From the NCBI GenBank assembly GCA_937892925.1, contig CALBHX010000079.1:1-8661 (forward strand): a stretch of DNA of 8,661 bases. Direction: 5' to 3'. The stretch's first letter is position 1. The number at the start of each line of letters is the position of its first letter. Shown one piece after another: positions 1-6,029 of this stretch. Origin of the DNA: an uncultured Lentisphaeraceae bacterium (GTDB taxonomy: Bacteria; Verrucomicrobiota; Kiritimatiellia; RFP12; DVOR01). Below the pieces are notes generated by a model. It did no database searches. It saw only the letters and a program-made list of their open reading frames with translations, and was not told the DNA's origin. Made by a program: the position numbers and the translations under genes.

Positions 1-1073
1 CAAACGCTTAGCAATACAACGCAACCTACAAGCCCCCATTCTTCTGCAACCGCAGCATAAACGAAGTCATTCGTTACAATTGGCACAGCCCCTGGGGTCC
101 CCTCCCCGATACCTGTTCCCCACAAACCTCCCGCAAATTGTGCACACAGACTTTGACCGATCTGCCAACCACTTCCTGTAGGATCCTGAAACGGATCTAA
201 CCACACTGAAAACCGCTGGCGCGTATGTGTTGAGATGAACTGAATCGCCCATCCGGCTATACCGGCCGCGATGATACCAAACAGAAACCACCCAAACCGC
301 CGCGTAGCAGCCGTCAACATCAACATCACCGTTAAGCAGAGAATCAACACTAACCCCAAATCACGAACAATCAGTCCTCCAAAGAGTGGAAGCCCCCACA
401 CCAACACAAACGCTATACATACGCCAAAAGGCGGACATGGCACCCCCATCACCGTTCGAGAAAGCGGTTTCACCCGTTCAGAAATCCACACAGCACCAAA
501 AGCGACAAGCCCCAGCTTAACCAATTCTGAAGGATTAATCTGTCCAGGCAAAAACAACCCTCCTCGATAACTTCGTCCAAAGAAAAATAGAATACCTAAC
601 GTTCCCAATGCCGCGATCCAGAATCCCCACGCCAGGCGTCGAAGCAACATTTCTACTCGCACAGTCGTCAATACTCGAAGCATAAATAAAAAACCCAAAC
701 AGCCAACGATCAGCGGAGCATAAGCTCTCCAATCTGTCCATGACTCCGCCCACGTTCGCAACCGTAACTGTTCCCCAACTCCAAGCCCCAAAAGCAACAC
801 GGTAAGGAACACAAACCCTCTGTCGCCAGCAAACACCGTTGGCCGACTCCACCAACAGGCCAGCACAGCAAACAGGCTCCAAACAACAAGCGGCATCAGC
901 CAGGCTCCATCTGCAAGCTCATCATTAGCCAATCGCCCCATAACCACAGGAAACACCTGTGCCAAAACCGCTAGGAATACCCCAATCCAGGCCAGCCAGC
1001 CCCCCCGCACCACATACCCGGACGCAGTCGCAGCACGCGATTTAAATTTCTGTTTTGAAGGGCACCGGCTCAT
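1..1073 (-). CDS. SEDS-family peptidoglycan glycosyltransferase (FtsW/RodA/SpoVE-like), 3' end cut by window edge
   Basis: A continuous minus-strand frame starts with ATG at 1073 and runs 357 codons without a stop to the window edge. SEDS proteins are integral membrane enzymes that polymerise lipid II into glycan strands with a partner class B PBP. Visible family marks are INPSELVKL (residues 179-187, the QPSE motif), RDLGLVLI (237-244), the extracytoplasmic loop with DPTGSGWQIGQSL (297-309), AGGLWGTGIGEG (314-325) and NDFVYAAVAEEWG (335-347). Asp336 aligns with the catalytic Asp of E. coli RodA (Asp262). The usual Thr before it is Asn here. I see about five hydrophobic segments before NPSEL, where RodA has three, and four more before the loop, so the N-terminus is extended by roughly 70 residues. 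The start overlaps the stop of the upstream permease gene (ATGA), which supports translational coupling; no strong Shine-Dalgarno is visible. FtsW and RodA cannot be told apart from this part. A G7 run on the coding strand (1000-1006) is in frame, so I see no frameshift. Confidence 0.9.
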   Translation of the reverse strand, partial: MSRCPSKQKFKSRAATASGYVVRGGWLAWIGVFLAVLAQVFPVVMGRLANDELADGAWLMPLVVWSLFAVLACWWSRPTVFAGDRGFVFLTVLLLGLGVGEQLRLRTWAESWTDWRAYAPLIVGCLGFLFMLRVLTTVRVEMLLRRLAWGFWIAALGTLGILFFFGRSYRGGLFLPGQINPSELVKLGLVAFGAVWISERVKPLSRTVMGVPCPPFGVCIAFVLVWGLPLFGGLIVRDLGLVLILCLTVMLMLTAATRRFGWFLFGIIAAGIAGWAIQFISTHTRQRFSVWLDPFQDPTGSGWQIGQSLCAQFAGGLWGTGIGEGTPGAVPIVTNDFVYAAVAEEWGLVGCVVLLSV

Positions 1074-2077
1074 CGATTACGTAAAGCAGGGTCAAATACA
1101 TCCCGTAACGCATCTGCCAGACGGTTAAATATCAGCACCAGCAAAAAGATGGCCAACGACACAAAGGTCAGCTCCCACCAAATACCTTGCCAGAGGCGCA
1201 CCCGCGCATTGTTGATCATAATTCCCCACGACGGTTCACCCTGTACACCAATCCCCAAAAAGGAAATAAAAACCTCGGTCGCTACACTTGCGGGAAAACG
1301 AATCGAGAAGGAAATGAGCACGATATGCATTACATTAGGCAAAATGTGGCGAAACAAAATTCTCCCATGTGAATAACCAAGTACACGCGCCGCCTGCACA
1401 TAAGCCCGATCCCGATGTTTGATAACCTCTGCTCGAACATTGCGGCACACACTTACCCAGGTTGTTAACCCAATGCCCAGATAAATACCAAAGAGTCCTT
1501 TTCCTGCAATTAATGCAATCGCCAAAATAAACAAAAGCCCCGGCATGGCCGACACCGTTGCGCACAACCACACCACCACGCTATCTACTTTCCCTCCAAA
1601 ATACCCCCCCAAACACCCCAACAAGACACCTAAAGGGATAGCAATAAGAGAAGTCATAATCCCCACATGAAACGCAATCCTTGCACCCTGAACCAACCGT
1701 TGAAGGACATCCCGTCCAAGATTATCCGACCCCAGCCAATAACGATGCCGCTGGGCAGGAATAATCGTTCCATCTGGAGCCGTACTTTGCGGCCAAACAA
1801 CCTGCGTTAGAGGCGGCACATATCGGCTCTCCATATGAAGCACATTATACGGTGGAAGCCGTTCTACCCCCCAGGTCAAACATACAGGTGCGCCCTTCCA
1901 CAACGCCCCCTTGCAATAACGATAAACACCCTCACCATATAAGGCGGCCAGCGTATAGAACATAATCGCCACGATACAGATCCGAGTTCCACGGTTACAC
2001 CACAACCGTTGCCACGCACTAGGGCCGCGCAATATACCTACTTCACTGGAGGAGGACGCCTGAATCCGTTGTTTCAT
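1070..2077 (-). CDS. ABC transporter permease, OppC/DppC/YejE family (peptide-type)
   Basis: This 335-residue protein is an inner-membrane permease of the peptide/nickel ABC importer class. The family mark HRYWLGSDNLGRDVLQRL (residues 111-128) precedes the core domain. The cytoplasmic EAA loop, which docks on the ATPase, is at about 216-250 (RAEVIKHRDRAYVQAARVLG onward, then HILPNVM), and the C-terminus ends in the typical ADALRDVFDPALR (321-333). One membrane segment lies at about 31-48, then comes a roughly 65-residue periplasmic stretch before the GSDNLGRD motif, then about five core segments. The long stretch after the first segment recalls YejE more than the short DppC. The ATG at 2077 overlaps the stop of the OppB-like gene by four bases and has a GAGG eight bases upstream. 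Its own stop overlaps the SEDS start the same way. No ATPase or solute-binding protein gene is in the window, so the substrate is unknown; peptides are the family default. Confidence 0.93.
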   Translation of the reverse strand: MKQRIQASSSSEVGILRGPSAWQRLWCNRGTRICIVAIMFYTLAALYGEGVYRYCKGALWKGAPVCLTWGVERLPPYNVLHMESRYVPPLTQVVWPQSTAPDGTIIPAQRHRYWLGSDNLGRDVLQRLVQGARIAFHVGIMTSLIAIPLGVLLGCLGGYFGGKVDSVVVWLCATVSAMPGLLFILAIALIAGKGLFGIYLGIGLTTWVSVCRNVRAEVIKHRDRAYVQAARVLGYSHGRILFRHILPNVMHIVLISFSIRFPASVATEVFISFLGIGVQGEPSWGIMINNARVRLWQGIWWELTFVSLAIFLLVLIFNRLADALRDVFDPALRNR

Positions 2078-3243
2078 TTTGCAAACCTCACACGTGGATC
2101 AAGCCAACCATACGCCACATCCGTCATCAAATTCACCACCTGATAAATCAATGCGCCAAAAACTACTACCGCACGCACAACCGAAAGATCGGCTGAATTG
2201 ATCGCGTTGATGGAAACGCTTCCCAGCCCGGGAATACCGAAAAAACTCTCCAATAACAAACTCCCCGTAAACAGATATGGAATGGAAAGCGAAATATATG
2301 TAACAATTGGAATCAGAGAATTACGTAGAACATGAACAAAAAGAATCCGAATCGTACTCATCCCCTTCGCCCGTGCCGTTCGTACATAGGGTTTATAAAC
2401 CTCGTCAAGTATTGCCGCCCGATAAAATCGCACATCTGCCCCCAGACTACTCACCACCCCAATCAACACAGGGAGCACAAGATAATAAACACTCTCATAC
2501 CCCCAAATAGGGAACAATGGCCAACGGAAACCAAGCAAAAACTGTCCAAGTAATATCCACACCACGTAGTTTACACTCATCAATAACGTAGAAACTGCCA
2601 ACACTGTACGATCAAGCAATCCACCCTGTGAAGCAGCACATAACACACCAAACACCACGCCAAACAAAGCCCCGAAAAACAAGATCGGAACCGACAACGA
2701 CAAGGTGGGCAAAATCCCCTGTTTCAATACCTCTGCAACCGGCTGTTTGGTCTCAACAGATACTCCTAAATCAAAACGAATCAACCCATTCAGGTAACGA
2801 ACAAACTGAGAATCAAAAAAATGGCGTGTTTTCCGGTAAACGGCCGTCATCCCCCGTGCCTCTGAAAGCGCCCACCCCTTTGGCACCTCTACCATCTCCT
2901 GTCCTACCACGCGGCGCAACATTCCAGAACTCAATTCTGTTAACGTAACGACCCGAATTCCAGGCAATCGATACGTTCCAGCCACGAGAGGAAAGGCCAG
3001 CTCATTCTGACCGTCCACCCCTCTGCGAAGAGCATTTATGTCCGCCCAGTTCCCCATGAACAAGGGTAAGTCATAACCGTTTGCCGCATCGAACGCAGCA
3101 ATCGATTGCTGCGATGCATGTTGCCCCAATACTATTTGTGCCGGAGACCCTCCAACCACATAAAAAAGTACAAAAGAAAGTACCAACACGCCCAGCGTTG
3201 TTGGAATCATTTCAAGCAACCGTTTACATACATAACGCCACAT
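2074..3243 (-). CDS. ABC transporter permease, OppB/DppB/YejB family (peptide-type)
   Basis: The product is 389 residues, a partner permease of the OppC-like protein. It begins MWRYVCKRLLEMIPTTLGVL, the usual OppB start (arginine/lysine then a first membrane helix). The EAA loop is at about 281-314 (EVYKPYVRTARAKGMS, then HVLRNSLIPIV), followed by TGSLLLESFFGIPGLG (326-341), a highly conserved stretch. The C-terminus VAYGWLDPRVRF (376-387) is also typical. Residues about 60-145 form a long periplasmic segment, so the protein is longer than standard OppB/DppB (about 305-340) and closer to YejB. I chose ATG at 3243 because the family N-terminus starts there. An in-frame TTG at 3264 would add seven residues with no better ribosome site. 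It is the first gene of the minus-strand operon; the upstream neighbour pdxA is divergent, so no binding-protein gene precedes it. Confidence 0.93.
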   Translation of the reverse strand: MWRYVCKRLLEMIPTTLGVLVLSFVLFYVVGGSPAQIVLGQHASQQSIAAFDAANGYDLPLFMGNWADINALRRGVDGQNELAFPLVAGTYRLPGIRVVTLTELSSGMLRRVVGQEMVEVPKGWALSEARGMTAVYRKTRHFFDSQFVRYLNGLIRFDLGVSVETKQPVAEVLKQGILPTLSLSVPILFFGALFGVVFGVLCAASQGGLLDRTVLAVSTLLMSVNYVVWILLGQFLLGFRWPLFPIWGYESVYYLVLPVLIGVVSSLGADVRFYRAAILDEVYKPYVRTARAKGMSTIRILFVHVLRNSLIPIVTYISLSIPYLFTGSLLLESFFGIPGLGSVSINAINSADLSVVRAVVVFGALIYQVVNLMTDVAYGWLDPRVRFAK

Positions 3244-3397
3244 AATCCGTATACGATAACACAATGTTGTCTATCCGGCAGGCATCCATGACCAAACTTT
3301 TTACAAAACGCAGTCAAAACCTAATGCCCCAAATACATTTATACACCCGTACACGCAACTAGAGTCCTCTATCCACTACCCAATAAAACACCGGCTA
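3244..3397. other. Divergent intergenic region between oppB-like gene and pdxA
   Basis: This stretch separates two divergent operons and holds no open frame I would call a gene. The plus-strand promoter for pdxA lies at its right end. For the minus-strand operon I looked for a sigma70-type promoter. There is a TTGACT (minus strand, around 3310-3316), but nothing resembling TATAAT at 16-18 bases from it, and TATAAA near 3340 has no -35. I therefore cannot place the permease promoter. No convincing riboswitch or hairpin is visible. Confidence 0.5.
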
Positions 3398-3406
3398 TGT
3401 TATACT
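3398..3406 (+). promoter_or_regulatory. Extended -10 promoter of the pdxA operon
   Basis: The sequence TG-T-TATACT is an extended -10 element (TGn followed by a hexamer one base from TATAAT). At the expected 16-18 bases upstream there is no TTGACA-like box, which is usual for extended -10 promoters. Transcription would start at about 3412-3414. That is downstream of the first possible pdxA ATG (3408) and essentially on the second ATG (3414). This is prediction by eye. Confidence 0.5.
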
Positions 3407-3407
3407 G

Positions 3408-4352
3408 ATGCCTATGAAACGACCTTTGGCGATCACCGGTGGAGACTGTGCAGGGATTGGCCCTGAAATTATTGCGCAGGCAGTAACACGCTTCCCTGAA
3501 GAATCCTTTCGTATTTACACGAATTATGCCCTGTTTCAGCGTGCCTGCAAAACAGCTCAAATCCCTATGCCAGAGGGGGTAGAATGGGTAGATCTACCAC
3601 TTAATGTCCAACCAGAAGCTGTTCAACCCGGGGAAAATCAGGCTGCGACCGGCGCCTTGGCGTATGCCAGTGTAATAACTGCCGGCCAAGCAGCATTACG
3701 CGGAGAAGTTCGCGGCCTTATTACCGCCCCTTTCAGCAAAGCTGCCATCCACTTGGCAGGGCACAAACACATCCCGGGGCACACCGAGTTATTGGCGCAG
3801 CTTTGTGGCCATAAAGAAGCCACAATGGCTTTTTTTTCACCACAGCTAATTGTTTCATTAGTAACCATTCACTGTGCACTTCGGGATGTCCCCAATCTGA
3901 TCACGCAGGAACGGCTTCTGCGTGTATTACGGGATACCGCTCAGGCGGTAGAACGCATCAAAGGACGCCGACCACGCCTTGGTGTCTTGGCACTTAATCC
4001 ACACGCCGGGGAAGGGGGTGCATTCGGAGATGAAGAAAGCCGTATTATTGCCCCAACGCTACGTGAAGCCAGTCCATGGGCAGATTGTGAAGGCCCCCTA
4101 GTTCCAGACACAGCCTTCTTGCGCACTTCTGGTGCCGCACGATTTGATGCATTCGTAGCCATGTACCATGACCAGGGGTTAATCCCATTTAAAGCGCAGG
4201 CGTTTGAACGTGGTGTCAACGTGACACTTGGATTGCCACTTGTCCGAACCAGTCCTGATCATGGTACAGCCTTTGATCTGGCATGGCGAGGGCGAGCCTC
4301 GCCGACCAGTATGATCGCGGCCATCGCCTGTGCCAAGGATTTAACGCAATGA
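3408..4352 (+). CDS. pdxA: 4-hydroxythreonine-4-phosphate dehydrogenase PdxA
   Basis: PdxA oxidises 4-phosphohydroxy-L-threonine with NAD(P)+ in the DXP-dependent route to pyridoxal phosphate; the enzyme is a cytosolic metal-dependent dimer. In 314-residue numbering the three metal-binding histidines are at TIH155, NPH199 (in NPHAGEGG) and MYH253DQG, matching E. coli His166, His211 and His266. GHTE (124-127) and TSPDHGTAFDLA (281-292) are also family marks. The N-terminal GDCAGIGPE has Cys where most members have Pro. Length is slightly below E. coli PdxA (329). Two starts are possible: ATG 3408 and ATG 3414, neither with a Shine-Dalgarno. The -10 element ending at 3406 favours 3414, giving MKRPLAIT. 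The stop TGA overlaps the next start (ATGA), so the downstream gene is probably coupled. An in-frame run of eight T (3830-3837) is a possible slippage or sequencing-error site but the frame is intact. A GC-rich inverted repeat lies in its last codons. Confidence 0.96.
   Translation: MPMKRPLAITGGDCAGIGPEIIAQAVTRFPEESFRIYTNYALFQRACKTAQIPMPEGVEWVDLPLNVQPEAVQPGENQAATGALAYASVITAGQAALRGEVRGLITAPFSKAAIHLAGHKHIPGHTELLAQLCGHKEATMAFFSPQLIVSLVTIHCALRDVPNLITQERLLRVLRDTAQAVERIKGRRPRLGVLALNPHAGEGGAFGDEESRIIAPTLREASPWADCEGPLVPDTAFLRTSGAARFDAFVAMYHDQGLIPFKAQAFERGVNVTLGLPLVRTSPDHGTAFDLAWRGRASPTSMIAAIACAKDLTQ
4285..4303. repeat. GC-rich inverted repeat inside the 3' end of pdxA
   Basis: The arms GGCGAGG (4285-4291) and CCTCGCC (4297-4303) are perfect complements separated by five bases. 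It encodes part of WRGRASPT in PdxA, where other PdxA proteins have a sequence of the same length, so it is not an insertion in the protein. It could form a hairpin about 45 bases before the next start codon. No U-run follows, so it is not an intrinsic terminator. Confidence 0.6.
4335..4339 (+). promoter_or_regulatory. Ribosome binding site that fixes the start of the LRR-like gene
   Basis: AAGGA lies nine bases before ATG 4349, inside the end of pdxA. It favours this start over an in-frame ATG at 4283, which would make the gene overlap pdxA by 70 bases and add 22 residues that only mirror the pdxA repeat in another frame. Confidence 0.6.
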
Positions 4353-4918
4353 TTTCCTACGAACAAGCTCAGGCACGCCGAGATCGTTGGATGCGATGGA
4401 TATTTGGTTCGTGTATAATAATTTTCCTAGGTGGTTATTTCTCCGCGGATGTCATCGGGTGGCTGCCGGAACGAATTTCTGTTCGTAAACGTTCATTACG
4501 CCACTCAGCCTCCAATATTGGAGAACGTTACGATACATTTGATCCAGATTTATGTCTCGGCATTGCTATCGGAAATACGCGCTATCGACTGAATTATGCT
4601 ACCAGCCACGCAATCGTTACCAGACCGCTATTTGGTGTACGAGTTTGGGATATCCCGGAATTCTTTGAATTTCAAGGACAACGCTTCGTTGTAACGGCAC
4701 TAGACCCGTTTGCTTTTCTGAATGCAGGAGGTGTCGAGCAAATTACACTCCCGTTCACCTTGCAATGGCTCAATCAAGCACACACATTGACTTGTCCAGA
4801 GCTAAAGCAACTCAACATTCGACAAGCAGACGGTCAATGCCAGGTTTTTGAGCCTCCCTTCAATTCCTCTAACATTCGTCCACCAACGAAACCTAAAGAT
4901 TCCCTTATAACGCCTTAG
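4349..4918 (+). CDS. Small membrane-anchored protein with BspA-type leucine-rich repeats (putative)
   Basis: I do not recognise a named family for this 189-residue protein. The N-terminus is basic (RRDRWMR, 10-16) followed by one hydrophobic segment (about 17-38), as in a signal anchor with the rest outside the cytoplasm. Residues 98-157 resemble BspA-type LRR (LRR_5) units: DIPEFFEFQGQRFVVTALD (101-119), FAFLNAGGVEQITLP (121-135) and then HTLTCPELKQLNI (145-157). The family pattern is roughly IP-x-x-x-x-x-G-x-x-Y-x-VT-x-I-x-x-x-AF-x-x-C-x-x-L-x-x-I-x-LP. At most two units fit. The tail (about 170-189) is rich in Pro, Asn and Lys, probably disordered. Start ATG 4349 overlaps the pdxA stop by four bases and has AAGGA upstream. 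The gene sits between pdxA and rsmD in one operon; its role is unknown. LRR assignment is by eye. The gene call itself is firm because of the coupling and spacing. Confidence 0.75.
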   Translation: MISYEQAQARRDRWMRWIFGSCIIIFLGGYFSADVIGWLPERISVRKRSLRHSASNIGERYDTFDPDLCLGIAIGNTRYRLNYATSHAIVTRPLFGVRVWDIPEFFEFQGQRFVVTALDPFAFLNAGGVEQITLPFTLQWLNQAHTLTCPELKQLNIRQADGQCQVFEPPFNSSNIRPPTKPKDSLITP

Positions 4919-4935
4919 AAAAGAGTTGTAATATC

Positions 4936-5520
4936 ATGAAAATCACTGGAGGACAATGGCGTGGTCGCCCCATACTCATGCCAAAATCAAATGTTGTTCG
5001 CCCAACGCAAGACCGCGTACGAGAAGCGCTCTTCAATCTACTCATGCAGGTGATCCCAGGTGCAAGGTTTTTGGATCTCTTCGCCGGTTCCGGTGCCGTT
5101 GGCCTTGAAGCTCTTAGCCGAGGCGCCTCGGCTGCATATTTTTTAGAACAGGATCGAACCGTTTTCGCCACACTGCAAAAGAATTTAACGGCCTTTCACG
5201 TACCAACTAGCAGTGCACAAAATGTTAATGCGCTCCAATGGCTCGGAATTGTATCCTCCGGCATAATGAATATTTTACCCAGCACCCCTTTCAAAATCGT
5301 GTTTGCAGACCCCCCCTACCGCTGGGCTCAGGAAAATGGAGTTGCGCCTCTTGCTCGCGCATTGCAAGATAAACACATTTTGGCTCCTGGCGGCTTTTTC
5401 ATTACAGAAACTGAACGTTGCACTGAGCCTGAGCCGCTTGAAGGTTACGAACTTGTTCGCGATCGGTTGTACGGGAAAACACGATTATCCGTATGGCGTC
5501 AACTTTGTAAACTCAATTAA
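4936..5520 (+). CDS. rsmD: 16S rRNA (guanine966-N2)-methyltransferase RsmD
   Basis: RsmD transfers a methyl group from S-adenosylmethionine to N2 of G966 of 16S rRNA in the assembled small subunit. The 194-residue product has the family N-terminus MKITGGQWRGRPI, then RPTQDRVREALFN (22-34), the SAM-binding motif DLFAGSGAVGLEALSRGA (47-64) and the catalytic DPPY (125-128). The C-terminal YGKTRLSVWR is also typical. Length matches the family (about 180-200). ATG 4936 lies 17 bases after the LRR gene stop, with a weak AAGAG ten bases before it. It is the last gene of the plus-strand operon and converges with gtrA. The 53 bases between their stops show no hairpin with a T-run, so the end of this transcript is unclear. 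A perfect 18-base palindrome lies within the SAM-binding motif codons. Confidence 0.95.
   Translation: MKITGGQWRGRPILMPKSNVVRPTQDRVREALFNLLMQVIPGARFLDLFAGSGAVGLEALSRGASAAYFLEQDRTVFATLQKNLTAFHVPTSSAQNVNALQWLGIVSSGIMNILPSTPFKIVFADPPYRWAQENGVAPLARALQDKHILAPGGFFITETERCTEPEPLEGYELVRDRLYGKTRLSVWRQLCKLN
5116..5133. repeat. Perfect 18-base palindrome inside rsmD
   Basis: The sequence is AGCCGAGGC followed directly by its reverse complement GCCTCGGCT, with no spacer. It encodes the conserved SRGASA stretch after the SAM motif, so codon constraint explains part of it. It is related in composition (CGAGG...CCTCG) to the inverted repeat at 4285-4303. Confidence 0.7.
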
Positions 5521-5573
5521 CCTAGCTTCGCCACATATCCAAATCTCGCCATCATCAGACAATCCAACAACAC

Positions 5574-6029
5574 TCAGAATATCCAAAACTTAGCGATAAA
5601 ATAATTAATCACAATCTCTAAAATGGTTACCATAAGATTAAGGACTTCCGGCCACCACCCATATGCTTCGCGTACATGTTCAGGATCTGACAAATTCCAC
5701 CGTAACCAACCCTCAAGAACCAACCACATAAGAAAAACTGTCAACAACGCAGTTCCTACACGCGTAACATAAAACCTCACAGCTGATTGCCAAAATCCAG
5801 TTGTTGTTCCACTAAATGCAAGCCAACGCATCAAAAGAAAAGCCGTTGTAGCTGCCGCCATCCATGACAAACTTTTGGAACCGATATTTCCAAAAGCAAA
5901 ATATCGTAAACACAATGAATACCCAACTTGGCTCACGATTGTAGAACATATTCCAGCCAAGCCATACAAAAAAAGTTCCCGGAGAACCCCACGTTCTACC
6001 GGGAACAAACGTATTAACCACTCAAACAA
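5574..6029 (-). CDS. GtrA-family membrane protein
   Basis: This 151-residue protein has four hydrophobic segments at about 18-42, 52-71, 87-107 and 128-147, the GtrA/DPMS (PF04138) layout. It ends in NYFIAKFWIF (142-151), the family's characteristic last helix and tail (compare NFLLNRFWVF). GtrA proteins are thought to move or help present polyprenyl-linked sugars across the inner membrane in O-antigen glucosylation, teichoic acid or arabinogalactan modification. Members differ widely, so the sugar here is unknown. The start is a TTG at 6029 with AGAAGGA ten bases upstream; no ATG lies nearby in frame. It overlaps the epimerase gene by eight bases (6022-6029), so it is probably translated in the same operon. 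An insertion with WLRWNLSDPEHVREAYGWW (108-126) lengthens the last loop. Family call is firm, biological role is not. Confidence 0.85.
   Translation of the reverse strand: MFEWLIRLFPVERGVLRELFLYGLAGICSTIVSQVGYSLCLRYFAFGNIGSKSLSWMAAATTAFLLMRWLAFSGTTTGFWQSAVRFYVTRVGTALLTVFLMWLVLEGWLRWNLSDPEHVREAYGWWPEVLNLMVTILEIVINYFIAKFWIF

Noticed and set aside
67..882. Shorter minus-strand frames at 67-291 and 535-882 that suggest a broken or frameshifted SEDS gene
   Set aside because: They lie in other frames. One uninterrupted frame from 1073 to the window edge carries all SEDS motifs, so the gene is intact as far as seen.
3244..3264. TTG at 3264 as the start of the OppB-like permease
   Set aside because: It adds seven residues that do not fit the family N-terminus, and no better ribosome site precedes it.
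3401..3406. The -10 region read on the minus strand (TATAAC) as promoter for the permease operon
   Set aside because: It would give a leader of more than 150 bases and has no -35 partner; the plus-strand reading has a better extended -10.
4283..4348. ATG at 4283 as start of the LRR-like gene, overlapping pdxA by 70 bases
   Set aside because: The extra residues are an off-frame reading of the pdxA end; ATG 4349 has AAGGA nine bases upstream and an ATGA junction.
5521..5573. Bidirectional terminator between the convergent rsmD and gtrA genes
   Set aside because: I looked for paired arms with a T-run on either strand and found none.
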